A program made the translations under genes and the position numbers. From contig CM048843.1 in assembly GCA_026545765.1 (NCBI GenBank), forward strand, positions 89,343,050-89,407,049: a stretch of 64,000 nucleotides of DNA. The letters are read 5' to 3'. This document shows positions 42,817 through 54,899 of the stretch, piece by piece. The notes beneath the pieces are model-generated. The model was not told the origin of the DNA. It did not search any database and was given only the letters and a program-made list of their open reading frames with translations. Origin of the DNA: Plantago major (Eukaryota > Streptophyta > Magnoliopsida > Lamiales > Plantaginaceae). Within the stretch, counting starts at the first letter, position 1; every line of letters starts with the position of its first letter.

Positions 42817-45800
42817 CACCTTCATCATTGATGCTGGAAGCTGTGAGAACGTGATTTCTGAAGTTGCAGTTTCTAAACTAAGTCTCTCCCCTGAACCTCA
42901 CCCCAAGACTTATCGTCTTTCCTGGCTTAGTCAAGGTACGGATGTTATAGTTTCCAAGCGTGTGCTTGTTAATTTTTCCATCGGCTCTACTTATCGTGAT
43001 GTTGTATACTGTGATGTGGTTCCTATGGATGCTTGTCACCTTTTACTTGGTCGCCCTTGGCAATATGATAATTCTGTTCTCCATGATGGACGTGCTAACA
43101 CATATTCGTTCTTATTCCGTGGTACCAAAATTGTCTTAATGCCTACTCAGCCGCAAGGGGGTGTTGTCCCCACAGCTCAAACACCTTCCCCTACCACCTT
43201 GTTGTCTCGTGGTCCTTTTCAGGCTGCCATGGCAGAATCTGGCGTGATATTTATCTTGTTTTGCTCTCCGGTTACGAGTGATACCTCTTCCGCTGTACCT
43301 GTGTCTGTTCAACCACTGTTAAAGGAGTTTGCCGATGTCTTTCCCGAGTCTCTACCTTGTGAATTGCCTCCTTTGCGTGATATTCAACATCATATTGACT
43401 TGGTCCCGGGTGCTTCTCTGCCCAATCGACCTCATTACCGTATGAGTCCCAAGGAACATGAAGAGTTATGTCGCCAGGTTGAGGAACTGCTAGCTAAGGG
43501 ACACATTCGCGAAAGCCTTAGCCCCTGTGTTGTCCCTGCCCTCCTTACCCCGAAAAAGGATGGGTCGTGGCGCATGTGTGTTGATAGTCGCGCCATCAAC
43601 AAGATTACGGTACGCTATCGGTTTCCTATTCCCCGTTTGGATGACTTGTTAGACCAATTGGGTGGTGCTTCTGTGTTTAGCAAACTGGATCTCAAGAGTG
43701 GCTACCATCAGATTCGTATTCGCATGGGAGATGAGTGGAAAACTGCTTTCAAGACTCGCGAGGGCCTATATGAGTGGCTTGTGATGCCGTTCGGTCTGTC
43801 TAATGCCCCTGGCACTTTTATGCGTGTGATGAACCAAGCTCTTCGTCCTTTCATTGGCAAATTTGTCGTCGTTTATTTCGATGACATCTTGATTTATAGC
43901 GACAACGATATGGCACACCTTGACCACCTGCGTGAAGTGTTATTGGTTCTCCGTCGTGATAAGTTCTATGCTTCTACCGCAAAGTGTGCCTTTCTGTCCG
44001 CTTCAATTCAGTTTCTCAGTTATGTGGTTTCTCGTGAGGGACTGAAAGTCGACCCTAGTAAGGTTCTGGCCGTCGACCAATGGCCTCGACCTTCTTCTAT
44101 CACTGAGGTTCGTAGTTTCCACGGACTGGCATCCTTCTATCGGCGTTTTATACTTCACTTCAGTGGTGTTATGGCTCCTATCACGGATTGCATGAAAGGG
44201 ACTAAGTTCCACTGGTCTAATGATGCGGAGGCTGCTTTTCTTGAAATTAAGCGCCGGCTCACTTCGGCCCCTATTTTGGTACTTCCTGACTTCTCCCAGC
44301 CCATTGAACTCCATTGCGATGCTTCGAAAACAGGTGTTGGGGCTGTACTCAGCCAATCAGGACCTCCTGTTGCTTATTTCAGTGAGAAGCTTTCTGGTGC
44401 TAAACTTCGCTTTAGTACATATGATATCGAGTTCTATGCGATTGTCCAGGCCATCAAGCATTGGCGTCATTATCTGTTTCAACGCGAATTCGTACTATAT
44501 ACGAATCATGATTCCCTTAAGCAACTTGGTAGCCAAGATAAGATATCTCATCGTCATGCTTCTTGGCTTTCTTATTTGCAGCAATTTACTTCCGTGATTA
44601 AACACAAAGCCGGTGTTTCTAATCGCGTGGCGGATGCTTTGAGTCGCCGTCATGGGTTGCTGACTGAGATGCGTGTCCATGTCCCTGGCTTTGATTCGTT
44701 CGTGGATCTCTATCTTGATGATCCATTCTTTGCTCAAGTCCTTGCTCGCATCCAATAGGGTGACTCGACAGATTTTGTGTTGGAAGATGGGTTCCTTTTC
44801 CGCGGTGTGCAACTGTGCATTCCCGACTGCAGTTTGCGTTTGAAGATAATTCAGGAACTCCACAACGAAGGTCATGTGGGGCGTGACCGCACTTTCCAGC
44901 TTCTTGCGGGTTCATATTTTTGGCCCTCTATGCGCAAGGAAGTTGGTCGTTTTGTTGCCCGTTGTCGTGTTTGTCAGTTAGCAAAGGGAGCATCGACTAA
45001 TGCCGGGTTATATTTACCCCTGCCTATTCCCACACAGCCATGGTCTGATGTTAGTATGGATTTTGTCCTTGGTTTACCACGTACCCAGCGTGGTTTTGAT
45101 TCTATTTATGTGGTTGTTGACCGATTTTCAAAGATGGCTCACTTTATTCCTTGTAAGAAGACTTCTGATGCTGTTGCTGTAGCACAACTTTACTTTCGTG
45201 ATGTGTATCGTCTTCATGGGCTCCCTGCATCTATAGTTTCTGATCGTGACACCCGTTTTGTGAGTCACTTTTGGCGGAGTTTGTGGCGTATGGTTAATAC
45301 TCAGCTCAATTTTTGCAGTGCTTATCATCCGCAGACAGATGGTCAGACCGAAGTTGTAAATCGTTCGTTGGGAAATCTTTTGCGCAGTTTAGTAGGGGAT
45401 CATCCCAAGGCGTGGGATCAGAAACTGCCTCAAGCTGAGTTTGCCCATAACCATGCTGTTAACCGTTCCACGGGTTTCAGTCCTTTTCATGTGGTTTATG
45501 GGTTGTCTCATGAGGACCTCAGATTTGCTAGCTACGCTTGACAAGTGCGTCCACATGCTACTGCCGAAGAGTTTGTTGGACAGTTGGCTCAAGTTCATCA
45601 GTCAACGCATGCGCATTTGGTTGCTGCTACTGCCAAATACAAGAAACAAGCTGATCAGAAACGGCGTGCTGTTGATTTCGATGTTGGTGACTTTGTTTGG
45701 GCTATACTCACTAAGGATCGCTTTCCTGCTCATGAATATAGTAAACTTGCTGCTAAGAAGATTGGTCCTGTCGAGATTGTGGAGAAGATCAATCCAAATG

Positions 45801-45961
45801 CCTATCGTTTGCGCCTTCCCAGCAATGTTCATACTTCTGATGTCTTCAATGTGAAGCATCTTGTTCCTTTTGTGGGTGGTTCTTCTTCTGATGAGGAGGA
45901 TGCGATTCCAGATTCGAGGCCGAATCTTCTCTATCCGGGGGGGGGGGGGGGGATGATGTGA
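42817..45961 (+). pseudogene. pol region (PR-RT-RH-IN) of the gypsy element, two stops
   Basis: A single frame runs through protease (IDAG active-site motif near 42830), reverse transcriptase (YFDD near 43873), RNase H (CDAS, then DALSRR) and integrase (HHCC finger ending CRVCQ; catalytic Asp in MDFVLG, Asp in VSDRDTRF, Glu in DGQTE). It is interrupted by TAG at 44756-44758, between RNase H and integrase, and by TGA at 45539-45541 in the integrase C-terminal part. An Asp expected in the RNase H T-D-H motif is Asn (YTNHDSL). The frame then runs into the poly-G tract before the 3' LTR. Confidence 0.92.
45937..45953 (+). other. Polypurine tract of the gypsy element
   Basis: Sixteen G residues followed by A directly precede the 3' LTR, the position where plus-strand DNA synthesis is primed. 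A run this pure in G is unusual, and its length may be uncertain in the assembly. Confidence 0.75.
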
Positions 45962-46334
45962 CGCGGAAGTGTCGAATTTCGATGAAAGCTTAGTGTTTTA
46001 TATGCAGAAACGGTGTTCTGAGTCAAAGTCATCGCTTTGCCAAGATGTACGATGGATTTCGGCCATCGGATGTCGTTTAGAGGGTTAAAATCGCATTTTT
46101 ATAAGTTTTGGGCACTTTTTGCAATTTTTAATAGTTGTTAGAATTCGTTTTGTATTAGGTTTCTTCTCCAGCAAGTTAGGTTTTCAGTATTTAAACATTC
46201 TTGGATGTTTTTGTGAGTTAGTTTTTGATTGATTAATAAAAAACGAGGTTTCCTCAAAATCTATCAATTTTCGGTATTCTTCGCAGTCAACGAATTTTGA
46301 TAAAGAATTCTTCCTAGCCACGTATGCTGCATCA
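45954..46334 (+). repeat. 3' LTR of the gypsy element
   Basis: Same length and ends as the 5' LTR (TGATG...CATCA), followed directly by the CTTAG target duplication. Confidence 0.95.
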
Positions 46335-46418
46335 CTTAGGTTTGAGATAATTTCATATGGATGGATATGTCAGTGTGATCGGATTCATGAACCTTGGAAT
46401 TTTATTTAAAACTCTACT

Positions 46419-46580
46419 GCCAAAAAAGACTTGAACCTCATATAAAGTTTGTACTTGGATAGATACATGGGATTAATCCATCAACCTTGATTTTCTAATG
46501 CCACAAAAAACTTGAACCTCATATAATGTTTGAGCTTGGATAGAGGCATGAAATTAATCCAGCTACAGTGATTCTCTAAC
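46419..46580. repeat. Two-copy tandem repeat of about 80 bp
   Basis: Copies beginning near 46419 and 46498 share GCCA(A/C)AAAAAAGACTTGAACCTC-like starts, CATATAA(A/T)GTTTG(T/A)(A/G)CTTGGATAGA and ATTAATCCA in the same order, with about 15 per cent divergence by eye. Between the gypsy element and CACTIN nothing else is seen until the promoter. Confidence 0.7.
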
Positions 46581-46751
46581 AATGTGTAGCATTGTAGCAA
46601 GGTTTGTCGCATCCCGGTTCAAAACATTTACATGCAAATACATTAGTCCAACAAGAACGTACAATTTGGAGGTAGATTCTGAAGTGAACGGCTTATGTGG
46701 AGGTTTAGTTTAGGAAAGATGAATGCCAATACACTGGCCTGTTGCACTTGT

Positions 46752-46763
46752 TGGGCTGGCCCA
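46752..46763 (+). promoter_or_regulatory. Palindromic site II pair upstream of CACTIN
   Basis: TGGGCTGGCCCA joins a TGGGCT on plus to a TGGGCC on minus, two abutting TCP-type site II elements. It lies about 240 bp before the CACTIN start codon, the usual range for constitutive plant genes. Binding is inferred from motif only. Confidence 0.45.
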
Positions 46764-47003
46764 AATCTGATTTGTCACGTCTAAGGGTCCGTTGGACCAA
46801 TTACCACCAATAGAATTCAAAAGAACCGCCTTTATGTTTATCCAATCGCGCTTCAAATCCTAGCTCGTTGAGCCAGTTCGTCGTCGTATCACTGACAAGA
46901 TCAATTTCACAGTTTACAGAAACAAGCTGAGCAGCAATTTAGGTCTAAAATCTGAAATTGGAAAGGGCAAAACTGATTCTCAGAAGCTTCGAGAGTGGAC
47001 GGG

Positions 47004-50000
47004 ATGACGTCGTCCAGGCGTCGCCGCCGCGATGAATCGGATTCAGGATCGGGCTCAGCTTCCGATTCCGACAGTCCTCGCCGTAGTAGAAGCAGAAGCC
47101 GCCGTCGCCACCACTCCTCCGACAGTGACTCGAAGCGTCGGAGTAGCAGGAAGAGGAAGATTTCTGAGGAGGAGATTGCTGAATACCTTGCTAAGAAGGC
47201 TCATAAAAAGGTTATACTTTCGCCAATTATTTTGGTTTTTTCTTTATTTTGTGCATTTGGCGATTCTATTGGAGGATAAGGTGATGTTCAGCTACTGGAG
47301 TTTGATTCAGTGGTTTTAATTCGACGTTGATTCGGTTTGTTATGGAAGTTGAACTGGATTTATAGGAAGTGGGGTTAAAAAGGATATGAATAGGGAGAAG
47401 ATGAGTGAGGCAGAGAGTGAGATAGAGAGAGAGATGAGAGCTTATAGGTGTCTTTCATTTCGTTTGTTTGATTCTAGCAGCTCCAGATACTGCAGGAGGC
47501 TTACTTGTCGATTCTATTGATAGGGTTCAGCTACTGGAGTTTGATCAAGTGGTTTTAACTTCGGTTTGTTATGGAAGTTGAGCTGGATTTATAGTAAGTG
47601 AGGTTAGAAAGGATATGAATTAGGTAGAAACGAGTGCGGCAGTGAGAGGAGAGCTTATAGGTGTCCTTGATTTTGTTTGTTTGATTCTAACAGTTCCCAA
47701 TACTGCAGGAGGCTTAATTGTCGATTCTATTAGGGATAAGTTTCAGCTACTGGAGTTTGATTAAGTGGTTTTAATTTGACATTGATTCGGCTTGTTATGG
47801 AATTCGAGGGATTTATAGTAAGGTTAAAAAGGATATGAATTAGGGAGAAAGATGAGTGAGGCAGAGAGAGGACAGCTTATAGGTGTCCTGGATTTTGTTT
47901 GTCTGATGCTAGCAGCTCCCAGTCCTGCAGGAAGCTTTATCGTTTAACTTACAATGCTAGATGTGACTCGAGTAATGCAGCACACTGCTATTGTTTGGGG
48001 GGGGGGGGGGGGGGTGTTAAGTTACCATTAAGTTTGTCGAAGCTGTTGTGTGATCCTTCCACCACCCCTCCCCTTTAACTTGTTGTGTGGTCGATACTTG
48101 CTGCTTTAGCTGTTTTATACCATCAATTCGCGTGTCATGAATTATGCCTTTCTTTTTTCTTTTTTTCTTTCTGTTTTTCATTATGTTTATATCTTTGATG
48201 ATAGTAGGCCATGAAAGTTGCAAAAAAGCTGAAAGCACACACAGTTTCCGGATATTCAAACGATTCGAATCCCTTTGGAGACTCCAACCTTAATGAGACG
48301 TAAGTCTGCTTTTCTATCTCCATCTTGAGTTTGTCCTCATTATTTAATAGGGAAGTACTTACGGTGATGCAATATAATAATTTTATTAGTATTATCTTAC
48401 CAACCACCTGAATGATAATAAAATAGTTTCCCATCTTAGGAAATCCTTAGCACTATCTTATGCAGATATATCAGGAAAATTGCTTTTATGTATCTTGTCA
48501 GCATGCTCAATATAAAAATAATAATCTATTTTTTGCTTAGAACAATCACATGGAAAAGCGGTCTGTTGAAACCTTCAACCTCCTTAATGAAACATGAATT
48601 TTTGAATGCTAGATTTGTTTGGCGCAAGAAAATTGAACGTGATGTAACTCAGGGTGTGCCTCTTGATGAGTTCTCCGTCAAAGCTGAGAAGAAGAGGCAA
48701 AGAGATAGAATGGTAGTTTCTTGACTACATTTCAAAGTAATTGATGAATTATTACCTAATAGCATGAAATTATGCCCCCACTCATTACCATGACCATTTT
48801 CCGCCATTCTGTCTTCTTTGAAGTTTTTTTTCCCACTTGAGCAAGTTGCAATTATGAAGTATGGTTCCTCATCTATAATATGTCAGGGAATTCTTTGGAT
48901 AGAGTAGACCTTTATTCAGAATGGGTTAATGGCCTTTTAAGCTCTTAAACTTTGGATGAAATTAATAAAAAAAATTGAGTGTAAACGAATAAGTAGCTTT
49001 TACTCCGTGAAAAGGCTAACTATGGATAGTGTTAAGCTGGCAAGAGATTCAAAATGTACATGATTTCGTCATGCATCTATTCTCTGTTTTCACTTAGCAA
49101 GCTGAATCTTTGACTGTGAAACTAGAAAGTGTATACTTCCTCTGTCCCGCTGATTACTTCCACACCCAGATACCAATCTTTTATCGTGCTCTATTCATTT
49201 TCTATCATACTTTAACACCCACTTAATGACTTAATAACCATTATTCATAATTCTCATTATTTATATGTCCGGTCTTCATCTAGATGCCCGAAACAAGTGG
49301 GAAGTGATGAGTGGGGTGGAGTATGAATTGATGGTTTTTGTTTTTACTCATTTCCTATTTATGGTGATGATGATATTTGTTGTTTTTTTAAGTAATTTTT
49401 GAGTCCTGTCACCTGTAAATCTTCAACGCTCTCCTCGCTTGTTTCCGGAGGTTGAAAACTTGAATTCCTGCAGTGAAGTTATGTGCAGAATGGTGGTGAT
49501 ATCATGGGCTACTTTATATTTGATGGAAAGCTAGTCAAAGTTAATCCTTCATAGTTTTACATACTGCCTTGTCTCCATTTGTCATATCTGCATCATGAAT
49601 TCAACATTTCTCTGCACATTGCTGAAGACATATCTACGTTCTCGTATTGCAGGCTGAAATTGAGAAGGTGAAAAAGAGAAGGGAGGAGAGGGCCATTGAG
49701 AAAGCCCAGCATGAGGAAGAGATGGTAGGATCCTATCACATCTTTTATTTGAAAATGAGTTTCCTTGTGACTATATATTTTGAGATTGTATTTCTTGGTG
49801 ATCATGTTAATAAAACATTTCACCATATTCTGAGAAGTTATGACCTCCTTTACAGGCAATATTGGCAAGGGAACGTGCTCGAGCTGAGTTCCAGGACTGG
49901 GAGAAGAAAGAAGAGGAGGTAAAATATTTGACTGGCAGCATTTTTCTAACTGTTCTCGTTATCTTTTGGTGCGGCCGTCTCTTTGTGATTTACCAAAAAT

Positions 50001-53000
50001 GACCATTTCCTGATATTATAATGTACCTATTCACAGTTTCATTTTGATCAAAGTAAAATGAGATCGGAGATTCGGTTAAAGGAAGGCCGTACGAAGCCAA
50101 TTGATATACTCACCAGGCACCTTGATCCTTCAGATGACGACTTTGGAGTAGAAATAAATGAACCGTACACGGTCTTCAGAGTATGTTTCTAGTATTCATC
50201 AATTTCTGCTTTTGCTTTTTTAGATGTTGCAGCTTGTGTTGAAAATGTAATTAGCTCTGGGACATATCTTATAAAATGCATCTTTGTGAGTTCGTAGTTT
50301 GTTTCATCAGCTATTTTCACTGTAAGTTGATATTTGACCGTGCTGTGTTATTGTAGGGTTTGACCGTGAAAGAAATGGAAGAACTTCATGATGACATAAA
50401 GATGCACCTGGATTTAGACAGGGCAACTCCTACCCATATACGATATTGGGAGGTATTAATATTTTAATGTTAATTTTATTTATTTATTGATTTATTTTAT
50501 TAATTAATCTCACTCGTCTTGCTGGGAAATGCTATCTCCTGCTTATTTCGCATGATGTTAAATTGTTTTCATTTACGCAAGAATCTAAATTTCCTATACA
50601 GAGGTGGTGTTTAGAATTTTCTTTCTAGTTTCATTTTAAACGAGCCTTTAGCCAATAGGACTTTCTACATCTGCACAATTAGATTCAGTAGATTTATAGG
50701 CCCTCCCTGTTGGAATATCTTATGAATTGTGGATTGCCGATGTATCCTTGACAACCGAACTGTTTTTCCAACGACAGCAGAAATGCCGGTCTCAGTTTTC
50801 TTATTTTGTGAAAACGAAACGAGTTTAATGTTCAGTTTTCTCTCATAGCAACCATTGCGACTGACCATTTTCTTTACCTCATGAACTGCATTTGCTGATC
50901 CTGCTATAAGAGTGTGGTTCATTTCCCCAGTTGATGTTAACCTGTCTAGATTGCTCATTTGAGGCCTTTCTTTTTCATTACTACCACTTTGGTACTGTAT
51001 CTTTGGACAATTGGTCTTCACATGTAACACCATGTTTGATACTGCAACAGGCACTCTCGGTGGTTTCCGAGTGGGAACTAGCTGAAGCAAGGAAAAGGGA
51101 TACATTAGAACGTGCCAGAGTTCGTGGAGAGCAGTTACCACCAGAGATGGCTGGTGAAGAAAGAGGTCTACATGCCAGTATTGAAGCAGATGTTAAGGGT
51201 CTTCTGCAAGGGAAGACTTATGCCGAACTAGAAACCATGCAAACCAAGATTGAGTCACAAATGAGGTCTGGGACTGCGAAGGTGGTTGAATACTGGGAGG
51301 CTGTCCTTAATCGTTTGCACATATACAAAGCAAAGGTAAGTTTTGCATCCTGAGGGTCTTGCTTATCCAACTTTGTATGAGTTCTGACATTTGGCACACA
51401 AATTCAGGCTTGTCTACGGGATATCCATGCCAAGATGCTGCGGAAGCATTTGGAGCGCCTTGAGACACTATCAGAGGGTGAAGAAGCTATCAAGAAAGAA
51501 CATAGTCCAGAAATTGAAAGAGAAGATTCTGATAGAGATATGGAGGGTATAATATCATATCTGATGTTCATTTGCTTTTCTGGATGCATGGATAGATTCA
51601 TTTTTTTTCTGTGTATATGGATCACTTCATTTACTTAACTGGATAATCCTTATTCATGTAGATACTGAAGCTCTCTCTCCAATTCCCGTGGCGGAGGCTG
51701 AGGTCGATGATGAAGAACCGGATGGATCATATTCTCCCCAACTGTTGCATGGTGACGAAGATGAAGATGCCATTGACCCTGAAGTGGATAAGGCCATTCT
51801 GGTAATGGGGACATCTGAGTCCTTGAATGTTTACTTCTATTTTCTTGTATATTTTTTCTGGGATTTGCATTTTTATTTGCTAAGTTAACTGTGTAGACAC
51901 GCAAAATGTGTTCTATAAAATTATCATTTGTGCAAATTTCACTTGCTACAAACTGTCTGAGAAAGCAATTTCTTATATTTGTCTGGTCTGTGTAGTGTGT
52001 ACATATATGCTGCTGAGTGGGAACTTTACATAGATAATGGGACAAAAGATGCAAAAATGCACTCAAACTTGCATGTCTTTGGTTCAGTTCACTAGTCTTA
52101 CATGGTGCTGCCATGTTACATTTCATTGGCAACCCGTTTTACATTTTCTTATTGCATTACATGCATAACATCACGTTTGAAGTGATGTATTGCAGTCTCC
52201 TTCTGTATCGTACATACACAAGATCCACAGGTACATAACCTGACTTTTGCACATTTCCCTGCAGGAAAGGAGACGTAAAACTGTTCTCGAAGAGCGGCGT
52301 GACCAAGAACTGGTGTCTTCAAAGCCAACTCCCCAGGAAGATAACTTTGAGAGAAGTGCCTTCAAAACCATGGGAGCCATGGAGGAAGGTGATGCTGTAT
52401 TTGGCTCGAGTGAGGAAATCAACCTTGATTCTCAGGTAGGTGTATCACTTTGATTGTCCTTTCGAGTTATCTTTAATTAGAGATATCAGGAAGTTTCTTC
52501 AACGATTACTTACATGCTCATATCTTAATGCTACACAGGTGTACTGGTGGCATGATAAGTATCGTCCAAGAAAGCCAAAGTATTTCAATCGCGTTCACAC
52601 TGGATATGAATGGAACAAATACAACCAAACACATTATGACCACGATAATCCACCTCCGAAGATTGTGCAGGGCTACAAATTCAACATCTTTTATCCAGAT
52701 CTAGTTGACAAGTCGAAGGCTCCAACATACACTATCGACAAAGATGGTGACAGCTCCGAAACTTGCATCATACGGTTTCATGCTGGTCCACCTTACGAAG
52801 ACATTGTAAGCAATTCCCGCTTCATTTTTATGCTGTATACTGCACATCTCAATTTCTCAATATCTACTTGGTAGTATGTTAAAACACCCTGTGGAATCCA
52901 CTAAACCTTGTTTGATTGGGTATGCAGGCTTTCCGCATTGTCAACAAAGAATGGGAATACTCTCACAAGAAGGGATTCAAATGCACATTCGAGAGGGGGA

Positions 53001-53047
53001 TATTACACGTATATTTCAACTTCAAACGCTATCGCTATCGTCGCTGA
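47004..53047 (+). CDS. CACTIN: Cactin, spliceosome-associated protein
   Basis: Cactin is a nuclear-speckle, spliceosome-associated protein, essential for embryogenesis in Arabidopsis. Thirteen in-phase exons: 47004-47210, 48208-48299, 48613-48712, 49653-49724, 49856-49918, 50037-50180, 50357-50452, 51051-51335, 51408-51546, 51662-51801, 52265-52435, 52539-52805, 52928-53047. The product is 631 residues. The frame is open a few codons upstream, but the first ATG is at 47004. Residues 1-70 are Ser/Arg-rich (RS-like) with nuclear signals. A Lys/Glu-rich coiled stretch follows; the Cactin mid domain is about 179-353, an acidic linker comes next, and the conserved C-terminal domain is about 504-631 (YWWHDKYRPRKPKYFNRVHTG, ending FNFKRYRYRR). 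No lesions are seen. Intron 1 holds a three-copy tandem repeat. Confidence 0.96.
47259..47952. repeat. Three-copy tandem repeat in CACTIN intron 1
   Basis: The block CAGCTACTGGAGTTTGAT recurs at 47289, 47528 and 47744 (spacing 239 and 216), each followed in order by a GTTATGGAA block, GGATTTATAG, AAAAGGATATGAAT-like, GAGAGCTTATAGGTGTC and a CTGCAGGA(G/A)GCTT block. It starts only about 50-80 bp after the first donor site. A poly-G run (47997-48014) follows it. Confidence 0.85.
49133..49325. mobile_element. Degenerate Stowaway-like MITE in CACTIN intron 3
   Basis: GTATACTTCCTCTGTCCCGCTGA at the left and GTGGGAAGTGATGAGTGGGGTGGAGTAT at the right resemble imperfect inverted CTCC(T)CTGTCCC ends around an AT-rich core. 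It lies inside the long intron 48713-49652 and does not touch splice sites. Confidence 0.45.
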
Positions 53048-53751
53048 TTCAGTGAGCAACGTCGAGGAGTGGTATCCTGCAAATTTACTCACAGAATGCT
53101 TCTTTGTTCATTGGCTCTGTCAAAGCTTGATGGTTTCTGTAAAATTACACTTCTATAAATCTTCAGTGAGAAATCCCAAGTTGGAATAATGATGATTTCT
53201 TCTTGGCGGAAAATTGGACCCTAGGGGTTCTATACTGACACTAGTGCATCATTAAATTATAAACACACAATTGCTACTAGTTTATGTACTTATATTACTC
53301 CAAAGAAAGTTTATTAGAAAAACAATTATGGTCGAAAACCCAAGGGTTCTTCCGCAAGGTTCGTCCACGGAGGGTGTGTCGGGGCAATGTCTTCTCCGAC
53401 ACATTTTGAAAATCAGTTGATTTGTTTTTATATAGTATTATAGTATGGTTTGGCGCTCGTTCCCTTGTATCTGGTCAACCTAGAATTATTATATACGTTG
53501 ACGTATAACCTAATTATAAATCAACTAGCTTATTAACCGGCTACATGTCAAAGTGACTGGAAAGGCATCAGTTGGTGAATTCTGATGAGTGACTGGAAAG
53601 GTGGCCTTTTAAACATCCAATCAAATGTGCATATGTATCTGCACAATCAATGAATAGATGTGTATACGAAGAGACACTAACCTCATAATCTGTTACCTAG
53701 ATAAGAAAGAACAATGGAATACTACAAGCACACACTAGATAAGAAAGAACA
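53048..53751. other. CACTIN 3' flank and start of the duplicated segment
   Basis: No gene is seen. From about 53411 (TTGATTTGTTTTTATATA) onward the sequence is matched by 59648 onward, so the left breakpoint of the segmental duplication lies near 53400. A 21-base motif GATAAGAAAGAACAATGGAAT is repeated just before the start codon of the next gene (ATG at 53714 and 53752). Confidence 0.6.
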
Positions 53752-54612
53752 ATGGAATCAAGAGTTGAAGATGAACAGGAAGTGATACGGCTCAAGCATT
53801 ACAGCAGTAAGCACCAGATACTTCTTGTTGGAGAAGGTGATTTTTCCTTCTCCGCGTCCTTAGCTAAAGCCTTCGGTTTTGCTCCAAATATCATCGCAAC
53901 ATCCTTGGACTCGGAAGGTATATTATGGTTTTAGCAGGGGAAAATGCTGATTTCTGAATTTCAATCTTCATACATTGTTAAAATTATATCCTTATCATCT
54001 TAATTATAGTGGCCCTGAAAGCCAAGTACCCTGCAGCCGAGGCTAACCTCAGGTTCCTGAAAGATCGAGGAAGCAACACTCTACACGGAGTTGATGTTCG
54101 CAACATGTGTGATCATCCTAGCCTGGTGTATATGTCATTCGACAGGATCGTGTTTAACTTTCCTCATGCTGGCTTTTTTGGCAGAGAGCATGACACTTAT
54201 CAAATTCAGTAAGTTCTCCAAATACCACGCCTTTCGAAGTTTAAGTCGTTTCGTTTATGTTGTATCATGACGATCTATGTGTAACTTGATCGATGAATGA
54301 ATGTCCAGGCTTCACCAAGATGTGGTTCGTAGTTTTCTGAAGAGTGCACGGAACATGCTGAGTGTGGATGGACAAGTGCATGTTACACACAAAACGAGTT
54401 ACCCTTTTTTCCTGTGGGAGATTGAGGAACTAGGCGAGCAAGTCGGGTTACGACTAGTTGAAAAAGCTCCGTTTTACCTCCAGGAGTATCCAGGTTACAA
54501 GAACAGAAAAGGTTCAGATAATGGTGTCTCTAGGCGTAGCCGCAGCAATGCCACTTTCCCTGTTGGAGAATGTAGTACATTCAAGTTTGAAATATCACGC
54601 GTACATAAGTAA
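53752..54612 (+). CDS. BMT5-like (DUF2431) Rossmann methyltransferase, copy 1
   Basis: This family includes the yeast 25S rRNA uridine-N3 methyltransferase BMT5; plant members are mostly uncharacterised. Three in-phase exons, 53752-53917, 54010-54208 and 54309-54612, encode 222 residues. The SAM-binding hallmark GEGDFSFS is at 27-34, with the family block FNFPHAGFFGRE in exon 2 and QVHVTHKTSYPF, then the LEKAPF-like and EYPGYKNRKG blocks, in exon 3. There are no breaks. An upstream ATG at 53714 is out of frame with this one. Its stop lies 287 bp from the stop of a convergent minus-strand gene. The duplicate at 60080 has the same exon structure. RNA methylation is inferred from the family. Confidence 0.9.
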
Positions 54613-54899
54613 TAGTTATTTGAATAATTTGCTACCAGACCCAACGAAGAAGGGACAATTCGACCATCGTCTTATCTTAGTGGTCTCACTGTAGCAGTGG
54701 GCCCAACAAACCACGAAGAAGAAAAAAATAAAGTAAAAAGTTAAGACGAGAAACAACAGCAAATCAAAACATAAAATAGTTTTTATATATTCCAAAGAAT
54801 CGTTAAACTTACAGATTTGGCAATTAATAGCGGAGAAGAACAAAAGAAAACATATAAAAGCGGGAAAACAAAACACTAGACTAATATAAAATCCCTAGG

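Larger units (their letters stand above)
41229..46334 (+). mobile_element. Full-length, inactive Ty3/gypsy LTR retrotransposon
   Basis: Two 381-bp LTRs bound a 5106-bp element. CTTAG stands on both sides (41224-41228 and 46335-46339), a perfect 5-bp target duplication. Internal order is gag, CCHC knuckle, protease, reverse transcriptase, RNase H and integrase, with integrase last, which defines Ty3/gypsy. The C-terminus lacks a chromodomain that I can recognise, and a Reina-like lineage is a guess. The LTRs differ at about a dozen positions by eye (roughly 97 per cent identical), so the insertion is fairly young. Several frameshifts and stops make it non-autonomous today. Confidence 0.96.

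Noticed and set aside
46995-47003. Upstream GTG start for CACTIN
   Set aside because: Nuclear genes rarely start at GTG, and an in-frame ATG follows nine bases later.
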